From Helicobacteraceae bacterium (lineage in GTDB: Bacteria > Campylobacterota > Campylobacteria > Campylobacterales > Sulfurimonadaceae), in contig JALWGC010000010.1 in assembly GCA_027038835.1 (NCBI GenBank), forward strand, positions 1-37,242: DNA of 37,242 nt. Reading direction: 5' to 3'. The notes under the pieces were generated by a model. That model saw only the letters and a list, made by a program, of their open reading frames with translations, made no database searches and had not been told where the DNA came from. How positions within the stretch are numbered: the first letter of the stretch is position 1; every line of letters begins with the position of its first letter. Shown here in pieces: positions 9,355 to 18,635 of this stretch. Position numbers and translations under genes: made by a program.

Positions 9355-12300
9355 ACGTTGTAATAGCTCGCTTCAGGGTGATGTACCACGATGGCGGAGG
9401 TGGATTGCTCAGGATGTATTTGGAACGTCTCGCTTAGCTCTATGCCGAACTCTTCAGGTTTGAGTAGATCAAAAAGGGGGCGATTGAGCTCCAAGTCGGG
9501 ACACGCCGCATACCCAAAAGAGTAGCGACACCCCTGATAGCGGTTCATACGCACATCTGCGAGTGTCGCTTTTTCATCCTCTTTCAAAATCCCCAAATCC
9601 ATCCTTATCTGTTTATGCGCTATCTCCGCAAGCGCTTCGGCAAGTTCCACTCCAAGACCGTGAATCTGGTAATAGGTGTTGTACTCCCCTTTGTCATAGA
9701 ACTGCCGCTCGTAATCGCTTATCTTGCTACCGGCACTCACACACGTAAACGCCACCACATCATGCCTATCGCTTCTGAAGAAGTCGCTCAAAGCTCGGTG
9801 GGGTTGTTTGCGTTGTCTTGGGAAAGTGAACTCCTCTTTGGCTCTGCCTATAACCTCTTCGAGCGGTTCGCGGTTGGCGTCTTTGTCGCTTGCCCACCCT
9901 TCACTTTCGTCAAACACAAGCAAGGTGTTGTCATCACTCCTACAAGGCCAGTAACCGTAAAGAATAGTCGGCTCGAAAAGCTTCTCTTTCAAAAACAGCT
10001 CTTTTAGCTCGTAAAAGCGCGGCCAAAGCACATCGTCCACGAACTTTTTATACTCCTCTTTCTCCATCCCTTTGGAGCCGTACCCCCAGCGCTGTTTGAA
10101 AAGCAGTTTGTGGTTTATCCACGCAAACGCCAATTCCACTTGCTGTGATGTAAGTTCGAGTTTTCTTCTTCCCCAAAACGGCGGGGTGGGAATTTTATTT
10201 TCCCTGCTTGGCATTTTTATCTCCGATACCGGAGGGATGACAACCTCTTCTTTTTCCTCTTTGTCCTCACCACCCGTACCGTCGTTTGGTCGGATGCGGA
10301 TGTCGAAATTGCCAGCTTCTATGCGACTCATCGCCGTTACCCCGTCAAACGCGTCACGGCAGTAAAAAATAGGCCCTTTGTAGATACTCCGGCAAAAATC
10401 ATCCACAAACCCTCGCGTAAGCGCCGCACCCCCAAGGAGGATGGGTACTTCTATCCCCTCTTTTGCCAAAGCCTCCAAGTTCTCTTTCATCACTTGGGTG
10501 GACTTCACAAGCAGACCGCTCATCCCGATAGCGCTTCCCCCTTGTTCTTTGAAAGTTTTTACAAAATCCTCCAACTCCACCTTGATACCGAGATTGACAA
10601 CCTTGTAACCGTTGTTGGATAAGATGATGTCCACCAAGTTTTTTCCAACATCATGTACATCCCCTTTGACCGTCCCTAAAATCAGCGTCGTCTCGGTCGC
10701 TTTTTCCACTTTCGGCAAATACGGGTTGAGGTAATCGACCGTAGCTTTCATCGTCTCGGCAGACTGCAAGACAAACGGCAGCTGCATCTGCCCGCTCCCA
10801 AAAAGCTCACCGATAACTTTCATACCGTCTATAAGGATTTCATTGACGATCTTTTCAGGCGGAATTTTTTGGCGCACCTCCTCTACAAGGGGTATCATGC
10901 GCTCTTTGTCGCCGTCCATTAAAAGTTTTTTTATCTTCTCTTCATCGCTGAGTTTTTTGTACTCCTCGTCTTCGGCTTCACTATCGACCGCTTCTTTTTT
11001 GCTGAAGTGCTCGATAAACTCGAAAAGTGCGTTTTCGGTTTTGTTGAAGATGAGATTGTCGCACACCTCGATATCTTTTTCGCTCATTTTGTTCAGCGGT
11101 ATGATGTGTTTGACATTGATGATAACCGAGCTAAGACCCGCTTCGAGACAATGGTGCAAGAAAACGGAGTTCAGGTAGGGTCTGGCATCTTTGTCAAGAC
11201 CGAAAGAGATGTTAGAAAGCCCAAGCGTCGTCCCCACTTCCGGATGACGATTGGTAAACTCGCGAATAGCTTCGATGGTGTTGATACCGGCGTCTTTATA
11301 CTCCTCGTCCCCGCTTCCAAGGGTGAAAGTAAGCAGGTCAAACACCAAATCTTCCGCATCGATACCGTGTTTTTTGGTCGCAAGTTCGTAGATGCGCTCA
11401 GCCACTTCGAGTTTGCGCTCCAAACTCTTTGCCATCCCTTTTTCATCGATTACCAAACATACCAAACTCGCACCGAACTTCTTTGCCAACGAGCACACCG
11501 CATCGAACTTTTCGATTCCGTCTTCGAGGTTGACGGAGTTGATAATAGGCTTGCCCCCTATTTGCTTCAAGGCTACTTCGAGCGCTTTTACCTGTGTGGA
11601 ATCGGGCATCAAAGGGAGAGGAATCTTCTGCGCGTAACGGCTCATCACTTCGCGCATATCTTTGGTTTCGTCTCGTCCGGCGAACCCTACCGAGACATCG
11701 AGTACATGCGCACCCGCTCGCACTTGCTGTTGTGCGACACTGAGTGTCCCTTCGTAATCTTCCGCTAGCAAAAGTTCCCTAAACGCTTTCGAACCTGTTG
11801 CGTTGCTGCGCTCCCCTATAAGCAGCGGGGCGGGATCTTGTTTGAGTAAAGCTATGTTGAAAAGTGAAGCGAGCGCTTTTGGCTGTTTTCCGCTTGGGGG
11901 TTTTGGAGCGCTCTTACAAATCCTATCTACAAGAGCGCGAATATGCTGTGGCGTTGTACCGCAACATCCACCCAAAAAACTCACACCGTCATAGCGCAAA
12001 AATCCCTCTTGTTTGTCAGCAAACTCTTCCGGCCCCATCGGGTAGTAGGTGTAACCCCCTCTGTTTTGGGGAAGTCCGGCGTTTGCATGTACGCTTATGG
12101 GTTTGTTCCAAAGTTCGCTCAAGGTTTTGACATGCTTTTCAACCTGCTCAGGACCCGTACCGCAGTTGAAACCAAGCGAGAGGATATCAAACGGCTCCAT
12201 AATCGTAGCGATTGTCTGCGCGTCGGTACCTATGAGCATCGTTCCGCTTAGCTCTATGGTAACCGAGACCATTATCGGAATCTGCACACCCCGCTCTTTA

Positions 12301-12842
12301 CTCGCTGCTTCACACGCATGCAAAGCGGCTTTGATTTGCAACGGGTCTTGACACGTCTCGAGCAAAAAGATGTCCACACCCCCGTCAATCAGCCCAAGAC
12401 ACGCTTCTTTGTACCCCTCGTACATTTCGTCGTATTCGATATGACCCAAAGAGGGAAGTTTCGTTCCCGGACCGATGCTGCCAAGGCAAAAACGGGGATG
12501 CTCGGGTGTAGAGAAACGCTCGCACATCTCTTTAACGAGTGTAGCACCCGCCTTTGAAAGCTCGTATGCTCGCTCCCCTATGCCGTACTCGTCAAGCACC
12601 CATGAAAACGACCCGAACGTGTTTGTGGTTATCAAATCGGCTCCGGCGGTCAGGTAGGCTTTGAAAATATCGCGCATAATATCCGGAGCTGTTACGTTTA
12701 GTAACTCGTTGCACCCTTCGTTCCCTTCCCAAGCCTCGGCGGGAATCTGTTCGTGGCGCTGCTGTAGCTGCGTTCCCATCGCACCGTCGATGATGATGGG
12801 GCGTTTTTTTATCGTCTCTAAGATGTAGCTTTTCGTGTCCAT
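9351..12842 (-). CDS. metH: Cobalamin-dependent methionine synthase MetH
   Basis: 1163 residues with all four modules. The homocysteine domain covers about 1-325, with zinc ligands in GFNCGTG and the Cys pair at about 293-294 in GGCCGTT. The folate-binding domain begins at GERSNATGS near 340. The cobalamin region contains DVHDVG, with His730 as the lower cobalt ligand. The C-terminal reactivation domain (about 910-1163) carries the RYSFGYAACPD region. MetH transfers the methyl group of methyltetrahydrofolate to homocysteine. It stands alone, divergent from the lipoprotein gene, and its last codon overlaps the end of the convergent small gene. No obvious Shine-Dalgarno precedes the ATG. It is modestly shorter than E. 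coli MetH (1227). Confidence 0.97.
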   Translation of the reverse strand: MDTKSYILETIKKRPIIIDGAMGTQLQQRHEQIPAEAWEGNEGCNELLNVTAPDIMRDIFKAYLTAGADLITTNTFGSFSWVLDEYGIGERAYELSKAGATLVKEMCERFSTPEHPRFCLGSIGPGTKLPSLGHIEYDEMYEGYKEACLGLIDGGVDIFLLETCQDPLQIKAALHACEAASKERGVQIPIMVSVTIELSGTMLIGTDAQTIATIMEPFDILSLGFNCGTGPEQVEKHVKTLSELWNKPISVHANAGLPQNRGGYTYYPMGPEEFADKQEGFLRYDGVSFLGGCCGTTPQHIRALVDRICKSAPKPPSGKQPKALASLFNIALLKQDPAPLLIGERSNATGSKAFRELLLAEDYEGTLSVAQQQVRAGAHVLDVSVGFAGRDETKDMREVMSRYAQKIPLPLMPDSTQVKALEVALKQIGGKPIINSVNLEDGIEKFDAVCSLAKKFGASLVCLVIDEKGMAKSLERKLEVAERIYELATKKHGIDAEDLVFDLLTFTLGSGDEEYKDAGINTIEAIREFTNRHPEVGTTLGLSNISFGLDKDARPYLNSVFLHHCLEAGLSSVIINVKHIIPLNKMSEKDIEVCDNLIFNKTENALFEFIEHFSKKEAVDSEAEDEEYKKLSDEEKIKKLLMDGDKERMIPLVEEVRQKIPPEKIVNEILIDGMKVIGELFGSGQMQLPFVLQSAETMKATVDYLNPYLPKVEKATETTLILGTVKGDVHDVGKNLVDIILSNNGYKVVNLGIKVELEDFVKTFKEQGGSAIGMSGLLVKSTQVMKENLEALAKEGIEVPILLGGAALTRGFVDDFCRSIYKGPIFYCRDAFDGVTAMSRIEAGNFDIRIRPNDGTGGEDKEEKEEVVIPPVSEIKMPSRENKIPTPPFWGRRKLELTSQQVELAFAWINHKLLFKQRWGYGSKGMEKEEYKKFVDDVLWPRFYELKELFLKEKLFEPTILYGYWPCRSDDNTLLVFDESEGWASDKDANREPLEEVIGRAKEEFTFPRQRKQPHRALSDFFRSDRHDVVAFTCVSAGSKISDYERQFYDKGEYNTYYQIHGLGVELAEALAEIAHKQIRMDLGILKEDEKATLADVRMNRYQGCRYSFGYAACPDLELNRPLFDLLKPEEFGIELSETFQIHPEQSTSAIVVHHPEASYYNV

Positions 12843-12865
12843 AATTTTTTTACTTTTTTAGAGCA

Positions 12866-12871
12866 ATTGTA
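12866..12871 (-). promoter_or_regulatory. Possible -10 element for metH
   Basis: The reverse strand reads TACAAT 24 bases before the metH ATG, one mismatch from TATAAT. No good -35 is seen. The leader is far too short to hold a cobalamin or SAM riboswitch. Confidence 0.3.
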
Positions 12872-12924
12872 GCGAATCTATCATAAAAAACTGTTGTAAA
12901 AGGGAAGTTAGGAAAACGTTATGG

Positions 12925-12930
12925 TATAAT
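12925..12930 (+). promoter_or_regulatory. Sigma-70-type -10 element for the lipoprotein/barrel operon
   Basis: A perfect TATAAT lies 43 bases before the lipoprotein ATG, in the divergent gap with metH. An AGGGG ribosome site follows at 12964-12968. Confidence 0.55.
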
Positions 12931-12973
12931 TAGAATAGCTATAGCAACAAAGAAGAACACAAAAGGGGAAAAA

Positions 12974-14071
12974 ATGAAAAAATTACTGACAATTTCCGCC
13001 GTTATGGCGATGATTTTCTTAAGTGGATGTGGGGAGGAAAGTTCCACTTGTCGCATCGACGTACAAAGAGACATCGACAAAGGAAACTTCCAAAGTGCCA
13101 TTTCGAAACTTGACGGAAGTTGTAAATCGGCATTCACCCCAAGCGATAGATTGTACAATCTCGCAACAGCATATATGGGAGAATCGGGTTATGGTGTAAG
13201 CGATGTCATCAAAATCATGGTCGAAGCGGACGACAACAACGACGATAACGGCTTCACCACCTTTACAAAAAGCGTAAGCAAAAACAGAAAAGAGAATTCT
13301 CTTGACTTACTGGGACAGGCAAAAACACTCTATTTGCGCTCCATAGAGCCGGATTCGAACGATACAAAAGCACTTTTGAGCCAATACTGTAGAAAAGTCA
13401 AACGAACCGATGCGCCTTATAATTCACGAATCCAAAACGCTTGTTTCTATGCCGGCTTTAGCGATATCGTCAAATCGGGGGTTGCACTCACGCAATTGAC
13501 AAACAATATTGACGATGCTCTAAAAGCTATAGAAGACAACAATGTAAACGAAATACCATTAGATATGAAAGCGAATATGGATGCGCTTGCATGGGCAATC
13601 GGCGCTGAGATTCAAAACGGTTCGACTATCGAGGCTAAGGCGATCAGAATCAAAAATATTGCATTCAAACACCTTCAACTTTCTTTAGACGGTGAAACGT
13701 TTTATCGTTTGGCACAAGAAAATGCACCAAATCAAAAAAGCTCTACCATTCTAACTAGTGGGTATTGTGACATTAACGGCTCGAAAACACCGTGTGAGGG
13801 GATCGAAAACGAAGACGGCTCCATCGATACGACCAAACCGGCAGCCGCATCTTGCTACGCTTGTCCTATCAGTTTTGAAAGCAATACAAGCTCAACGGTT
13901 ACCGAAATGCTTGTAGATACGCTCAATAGCGGTCTCGATTCGATTGACGAGCTCACAAACGATGAAGAGATAAAAGACAGCGTCAGAAAATTCAAAAAAG
14001 AGATAACCGGTAGCGAAGACGGAAACGTAACGGTTGATAACATTATCGATTATCTCAATGCGAAAAAATAA
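12974..14071 (+). CDS. Putative lipoprotein, cysteine-rich, partner of the downstream barrel
   Basis: 365 residues. The signal peptide has a Lys-rich start, a hydrophobic core and the lipobox LSGC with Cys19 as the lipidation site, so the mature protein should be anchored to a membrane facing the periplasm or cell surface. It has several further Cys residues, including the closely spaced pair in ASCYACP, which suggests disulfides. The mature part is mostly helical and acidic; residues 30-75 resemble a solitary TPR-like helical pair, but no family is firmly recognised. The gene is 15 bases upstream of the beta-barrel gene with a shared promoter, so the two probably work together at the outer membrane. 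Function unknown. Confidence 0.75.
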   Translation: MKKLLTISAVMAMIFLSGCGEESSTCRIDVQRDIDKGNFQSAISKLDGSCKSAFTPSDRLYNLATAYMGESGYGVSDVIKIMVEADDNNDDNGFTTFTKSVSKNRKENSLDLLGQAKTLYLRSIEPDSNDTKALLSQYCRKVKRTDAPYNSRIQNACFYAGFSDIVKSGVALTQLTNNIDDALKAIEDNNVNEIPLDMKANMDALAWAIGAEIQNGSTIEAKAIRIKNIAFKHLQLSLDGETFYRLAQENAPNQKSSTILTSGYCDINGSKTPCEGIENEDGSIDTTKPAAASCYACPISFESNTSSTVTEMLVDTLNSGLDSIDELTNDEEIKDSVRKFKKEITGSEDGNVTVDNIIDYLNAKK

Positions 14072-14086
14072 AGGGGAGGAAAGATT

Positions 14087-15268
14087 ATGAAAAAAATCGT
14101 TACGCTTTCATTACTAAGTATGGGCGCACTGTTGCAAGCGGATATGACACAACAGGAGTTTTTGTACAAAGATCCCCGCATCATGGGGATGGGTGCGGCA
14201 AATACAGCCGTTGGAGGTTATTCGACGGCTATTTTCTACAACCCTGCAGGGCTTATCAACATCAAAAAAAGCCACGGGGTGGAGGTGGAACTCCTTGGCA
14301 TAAGCGTAAGCGGTTCTAAAGATATCAAAAACTTTATCGACGATATCGATAACGCCGATACCGATCCGGAAGTTATACAAGCAGTCAGAAAATATTCCGG
14401 TGAAGCGTTCAACGTTACCGCTTCGAACTACACTTCGTTTTCCTACCATACACAAAGCGACCTTGCTTACTCCATCGGTTTGTTGGCATCGGTCGATGCC
14501 AACTTCATTCCCCATGACTATGGCGGTGCCAACGGTTTGCTCGAAGTGCATGGACGAGGATACGGCGGTGTGTTTTTAGCAGCGGCACAAAAATACGACA
14601 ATATCTTAGGAGGCAAGCTCACCGTCGGTCTTGGTTTGAAATTTATCTCCCAAAAATCTTACGAAGCGGGATTGGATACAAAAGAAGTGTTGGACCACAA
14701 AGACGACCTTGCAACCTACTTACAAGATACATACGAAGTCTCCAACTCCGGCTTTGCAGCCGATATCGGTGTTTTGTACGAACCAAGCATCTGGCCCTCT
14801 TTGCATCCGGCAGTCGGGGTGAGTTTGATGAACGTCGGTACGCTCAACTTCGACGATGCTTACGGCGCACAGCCGATGACACTCAACGCAGGTGTATCGA
14901 TCTCTCCCGAAGTCGCCTATTTGGACTCCCTCGTCATCTCGCTCGACTATGTCGATATGCTAAACGCGCAACAGATGCGAATCAGAAACTACAATCCAAA
15001 CAGAAGCCAAGACCAATACGACAACGCCGATATCGATTTCGATATCATGCAACATTTGCGCGCAGGGGTTGCAATGGGACTGTTTGACAACAAATGGGTT
15101 ACGACCACATTGATGGCTGGGTGGTACCAAGGAGCCTACACCGCCGGTCTTGATTTTCAGTTAACCCTTATCAAACTGCAAGCCGCAACCTACCAAGAAC
15201 AATTAGGAGCCAAAACCGGTCAACTAGAAGACAGACGTTATGTCGTCGGGCTTGGGATAGGCTGGTAG
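14087..15268 (+). CDS. Outer-membrane beta-barrel protein, TraF_2/FadL-like
   Basis: 393 residues. A signal peptide ends near residue 18 (ALLQADM). It is followed by a conserved block, DPRIMGMGAANTAVGG then STAIFYNPAGL, typical of FadL/OmpP1-like and TraF_2-type barrels, in which an N-terminal segment plugs the pore. The rest is rich in alternating Gly/aromatic strands and ends in GLGIGW; a C-terminal aromatic residue is the usual signal for the barrel assembly machinery. Database names of the type conjugal transfer protein are misleading here, since no conjugation genes are nearby. The likely role is transport of a hydrophobic or small solute. It follows the lipoprotein gene with a GGGGAGG ribosome site and ends at a clear terminator. 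Confidence 0.75.
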   Translation: MKKIVTLSLLSMGALLQADMTQQEFLYKDPRIMGMGAANTAVGGYSTAIFYNPAGLINIKKSHGVEVELLGISVSGSKDIKNFIDDIDNADTDPEVIQAVRKYSGEAFNVTASNYTSFSYHTQSDLAYSIGLLASVDANFIPHDYGGANGLLEVHGRGYGGVFLAAAQKYDNILGGKLTVGLGLKFISQKSYEAGLDTKEVLDHKDDLATYLQDTYEVSNSGFAADIGVLYEPSIWPSLHPAVGVSLMNVGTLNFDDAYGAQPMTLNAGVSISPEVAYLDSLVISLDYVDMLNAQQMRIRNYNPNRSQDQYDNADIDFDIMQHLRAGVAMGLFDNKWVTTTLMAGWYQGAYTAGLDFQLTLIKLQAATYQEQLGAKTGQLEDRRYVVGLGIGW

Positions 15269-15273
15269 GCACT

Positions 15274-15303
15274 ACAAGGGAGTTTTCTCTCTTGTACCTT
15301 TTT
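15274..15303 (+). terminator. Intrinsic terminator after the barrel gene
   Basis: ACAAGGGAG, loop TTTT, CTCTCTTGT forms a 9-pair stem with one G-T pair, followed within three bases by five T. It closes the lipoprotein/barrel operon six bases after the stop and lies only 12 bases before the STAND gene start. Confidence 0.75.
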
Positions 15304-15314
15304 CAAACACTACG

Positions 15315-18300
15315 ATGCGCCAAAAAACGTTCCGCCTTTTTATCAGCTCCACTTTCAACGACCTCAAAGAGGAACGAAACATCCTCCAAAACGAGGTGTT
15401 TCCCGTAGTTAGAGATTTTTGCCGTACCTACGGATACAACTTCGAGCCTATCGATTTGCGCTGGGGAGTCACGAACGAAGCTGGACTCGACCACCAAGCG
15501 ATAGATATCTGCATAAACGAAGTGAAGAAACTCTTCAACTACCCACGTCCCAATTTTCTCGTTATCCTTGCCGATAGATACGGCTGGATACCCGTTCCCA
15601 ACAAAGTGGAATCGACCTATTTCACCAAATTGAATGAACGTATCGACCAAGAGGAGCGCTCTCTTTTACAAAAATGGTACAAAGAAGACACCAACTCCAT
15701 CCCTGCTTACTACATACTTCAACCCGTAGATTCCATCTTGGGTAGCGCAAAAGAAGCTCAAAAGCTTTGGGCTCAAGAAGAAGCCGCCATTCGTGAAATC
15801 TTTCTGCTACATGAAAACCTTTTCCCAGCTTCCATGCTCATTGGAAAATCGGCAACGGAACAAGAAATCATCTACGGTATTTTGGAATCGGCACAGCAGA
15901 TGCAAAACGAAGATGAAACCGTTTTGTGTATCGAGCGTCGAATTTGTAACGAAGAAGAGGTGGAAGATGCGGCGTTTCTTCCAGACAACCCCGAAAAACT
16001 CGACGCACTCAAACGGCGTTTGCGCAGTTGCATGCATCCTAAAGTGATATACGAAAAACTTCAAGCGCGACTTTTACGTAAAGAAGAAGGGTACAGACCC
16101 GATAGAGAATATCTCGAAGATTTCGCCGTTTTAGTCAAGAACTACCTTATAACCCACATCCAAAAAGAGATTTGGCGCCTTTCTTTCGAAGAGGAAAACG
16201 AAGAACAAGCCCATGTGCATTTTCAAAAAGAGCGAGCCGAAATCTTCGTCGGACGAGACGAACAACTTGCAGCCGTACAACACTACATAACAGACGATTC
16301 CCGCTTTACGTTTGTCGTTTACGGGGAATCGGGTGTCGGAAAATCCGCTTTTATGGCGATGGCATCCAAACAAGCACAAAATACACAAGCCGCTTCGAAA
16401 GTGATAACGAGGTTCATCGGTATCAGCGAAATCTCTTCGCAACCCAAAACACTACTTGAAAATATCACAAAGAAGATTTACCAATACATCGGGAAAAAAT
16501 ATGAAAGCTCCCCGAAAGACTACGCCCAAAGCGTCGCTCTTTTCATAAGCGCGCTCCATGAATATGCGCAAAAAAGTGATGAAAAACTCATCCTTTTCAT
16601 CGACGCCCTCGACCAGTTCGAAACGAAAAACGCTTTAGAATGGGTCGAAACGCAACTGCCGAAAAACGTCAAACTTATCCTCTCCACCTTGGAAGCTCCT
16701 TATGGGGACTACTACGATACTCTCAAGACGAAAACCCCAAAAAGCCACTTTGTCAAAGTGGAAAAACTGCAAGCTCTCCAAGGCAAAGAGATACTCCGAG
16801 CTTGGCTTCGAAACGACAACAGAACACTGACAACGGCACAACTTGAGCATGTTCTCGGGCTGTTCAAACAAAACGCCTTGCCGCTGTTTTTGAAAATTCT
16901 TTTCGAGCGAGCGAGAAAATGGCACTCCTACGATACCGATTTCACACAACTTCGCCACAGCGACCTTATAGCTGCCATAAGGGACTATTTTTCCTCTTTG
17001 GTGTATGAAAAGCACCATTCCAAAGCGCTCGTAACACACACTCTGGGTTACATTGGAGCTTCGAAAAACGGTATAGCCGAGAGCGAACTTGTCGAAGTAC
17101 TCAGTACCGACGCCATAGTATTGCACGATATCTCCAACCCTTTTCACAGACTTCCTTTGAGTCAAAACGCAACAAAGCTCCCTTCTGCAGTTTGGTCGAG
17201 GCTGTATTACGATTTGCTGAAATACCTCTCTTTTGTAGAGTTCGATGGTGTTTCCCTGCTAAATTTCTACCATCGTAAAATCAAAGAATGTGTCGGCGAC
17301 TATTATTACTCTACGGACGCTTCTTTCTTTCATGCGAAACTTCTGGAGTTTTTTTGGAATCAACCTTCAGTTTTTACCCAAAATAAAAAACCGAATTTGC
17401 GAAAACTTTCCGAACTGCCCCACCACACTATCTACAGCGAATCGTTTTCGAAGTTTTTAGAGCTTTATAGCGTGGAGTTTATGGAACTCAAAGTGCAAAA
17501 CAACCAAAAAGACGCGATGCTTTTCGAACTCTACACCATAAGCCAATCGCTCCAAAAAAGTCGAACTACCGCTGCGTTCAAAGAGGAATTTTTAAACACC
17601 CTTGTAGAGAACCTGCTTGCTTTTTTACTCCAAAAAGTCCAAAATCCAAGCAGTTCCACTCTCTCCGTCGAGGAACTTCATGCCTACTTCGTGTACAAAT
17701 CCGACAAAAGTTTCTACGCGAAAGTGCTTCAAACCGCTATGGAAACGACCCGTCTTGAAAAAATAGCTCCAAACGCACAAAAAGAGCTTCTCCTTAGCTA
17801 CCTCAGCGCTTTTAGTGCACGCTATGCGAACATGATTCGGCGGGACGCAAAACTCGAAGAAGCTTCGAAAATATACGAAAAGCTCGAAAAAGAAGGGTAT
17901 ATAAAACTTCTTGATTGCTTCGAGCAATCGCGTATCTATTACGATATCGGCTATATCGCCTACCTTGGCGGCAAATTCGACAAAGCGATCCTTTTTTTAC
18001 ATAAAAGCGCTTCTATGTCGAAAGAGTGCGGCGCATCGGTCAGCAGATACATCAGCGAATGTGTCGCTACACGTGTAGAGATGCTGCGCTACGACAAAGT
18101 CGAAAAGTTCGAAAAGACACTTCTTGAAGCTTTGGATGTTTTCGAACAACACAAATTCGACGACCCCGGAGCCAAACGGTGGATAAAAAACGTCCATGCA
18201 CACCTTTTCGAAGTCGCATACGCAAAACACGACATCGAATCGATGCGCCGCTACTTCGACCTGCTCAAAAACGACGAATGGATGTTGGATCACCAACAAA

Positions 18301-18587
18301 TGAAAAAATACTCCAGCTTCACCCCTTACGAAGCTCGTATCGCTTTGGTGGAAAAAGAGTACCAAAAAGCGGTCGAACTCTTCGAAGGCTACATCTACGG
18401 CATCGTCGGCGATGAAGAAAGAAACAAAAAAGAATCGATGGCAAGGGATTATTACGATTATTTGCTCGCTTTGCATTACACAAACAAAAAGAAATTTCAA
18501 CAAAAGAGAGAAGAAGCGATGGCGCTCCCGGACATTCCGGGTAATCATCTTTGGAAAGAGAAAATAGCCAAAATAGGTAAAGAATAA
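15315..18587 (+). CDS. DUF4062-STAND NTPase with helical-repeat C-terminus
   Basis: 1090 residues. The first about 115 residues are a DUF4062 domain (FRLFISSTFNDLKEERN, then PIDLRWGV and ILADRYGWIP), the same module found at the start of eukaryotic TEP1, NPHP3 and NWD1. A STAND/NACHT-type NTPase follows, with P-loop GESGVGKS at 337-344 and Walker B LILFIDALDQ with Asp430 and Asp433. From about 560 onward the protein is helical, and 830-1080 looks like TPR-type repeats (for example IYYDIGYIAYLGGKFDKA). In STAND proteins the repeats usually sense a trigger, the NTPase oligomerises and the N-terminal domain acts. A defence or suicide role is possible but unproven. There is no Shine-Dalgarno before the ATG and no promoter between the upstream terminator and the start. 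Its 3' end carries the fliD promoter. Confidence 0.85.
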   Translation: MRQKTFRLFISSTFNDLKEERNILQNEVFPVVRDFCRTYGYNFEPIDLRWGVTNEAGLDHQAIDICINEVKKLFNYPRPNFLVILADRYGWIPVPNKVESTYFTKLNERIDQEERSLLQKWYKEDTNSIPAYYILQPVDSILGSAKEAQKLWAQEEAAIREIFLLHENLFPASMLIGKSATEQEIIYGILESAQQMQNEDETVLCIERRICNEEEVEDAAFLPDNPEKLDALKRRLRSCMHPKVIYEKLQARLLRKEEGYRPDREYLEDFAVLVKNYLITHIQKEIWRLSFEEENEEQAHVHFQKERAEIFVGRDEQLAAVQHYITDDSRFTFVVYGESGVGKSAFMAMASKQAQNTQAASKVITRFIGISEISSQPKTLLENITKKIYQYIGKKYESSPKDYAQSVALFISALHEYAQKSDEKLILFIDALDQFETKNALEWVETQLPKNVKLILSTLEAPYGDYYDTLKTKTPKSHFVKVEKLQALQGKEILRAWLRNDNRTLTTAQLEHVLGLFKQNALPLFLKILFERARKWHSYDTDFTQLRHSDLIAAIRDYFSSLVYEKHHSKALVTHTLGYIGASKNGIAESELVEVLSTDAIVLHDISNPFHRLPLSQNATKLPSAVWSRLYYDLLKYLSFVEFDGVSLLNFYHRKIKECVGDYYYSTDASFFHAKLLEFFWNQPSVFTQNKKPNLRKLSELPHHTIYSESFSKFLELYSVEFMELKVQNNQKDAMLFELYTISQSLQKSRTTAAFKEEFLNTLVENLLAFLLQKVQNPSSSTLSVEELHAYFVYKSDKSFYAKVLQTAMETTRLEKIAPNAQKELLLSYLSAFSARYANMIRRDAKLEEASKIYEKLEKEGYIKLLDCFEQSRIYYDIGYIAYLGGKFDKAILFLHKSASMSKECGASVSRYISECVATRVEMLRYDKVEKFEKTLLEALDVFEQHKFDDPGAKRWIKNVHAHLFEVAYAKHDIESMRRYFDLLKNDEWMLDHQQMKKYSSFTPYEARIALVEKEYQKAVELFEGYIYGIVGDEERNKKESMARDYYDYLLALHYTNKKKFQQKREEAMALPDIPGNHLWKEKIAKIGKE

Positions 18588-18604
18588 CGAAAAAATGTCG
18601 ATAG
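18578..18604 (+). promoter_or_regulatory. Sigma-28 (FliA)-type promoter for fliD
   Basis: TAAA, 15 bases, then GTCGATAG matches the sigma-28 consensus TAAA-N15-GCCGATAA in the full -35 and six of eight -10 positions with exact spacing. It lies 32 bases before the fliD ATG and overlaps the end of the STAND gene. Late flagellar genes including fliD are FliA-dependent in related bacteria, which supports it. Confidence 0.65.
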
Positions 18605-18635
18605 TTATAGGTAAGAATAGACAAAAGGATGTGTG

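Noticed and set aside
12843-12973. Cobalamin or SAM riboswitch ahead of metH
   Set aside because: The divergent gap is only 131 bases shared with another promoter, and no conserved B12-box or SAM-box sequence is seen.
14087-15268. Conjugation protein TraF, implying a mobile element
   Set aside because: The similarity is to an outer-membrane barrel family; no relaxase, mating-pair or integrase genes are present.
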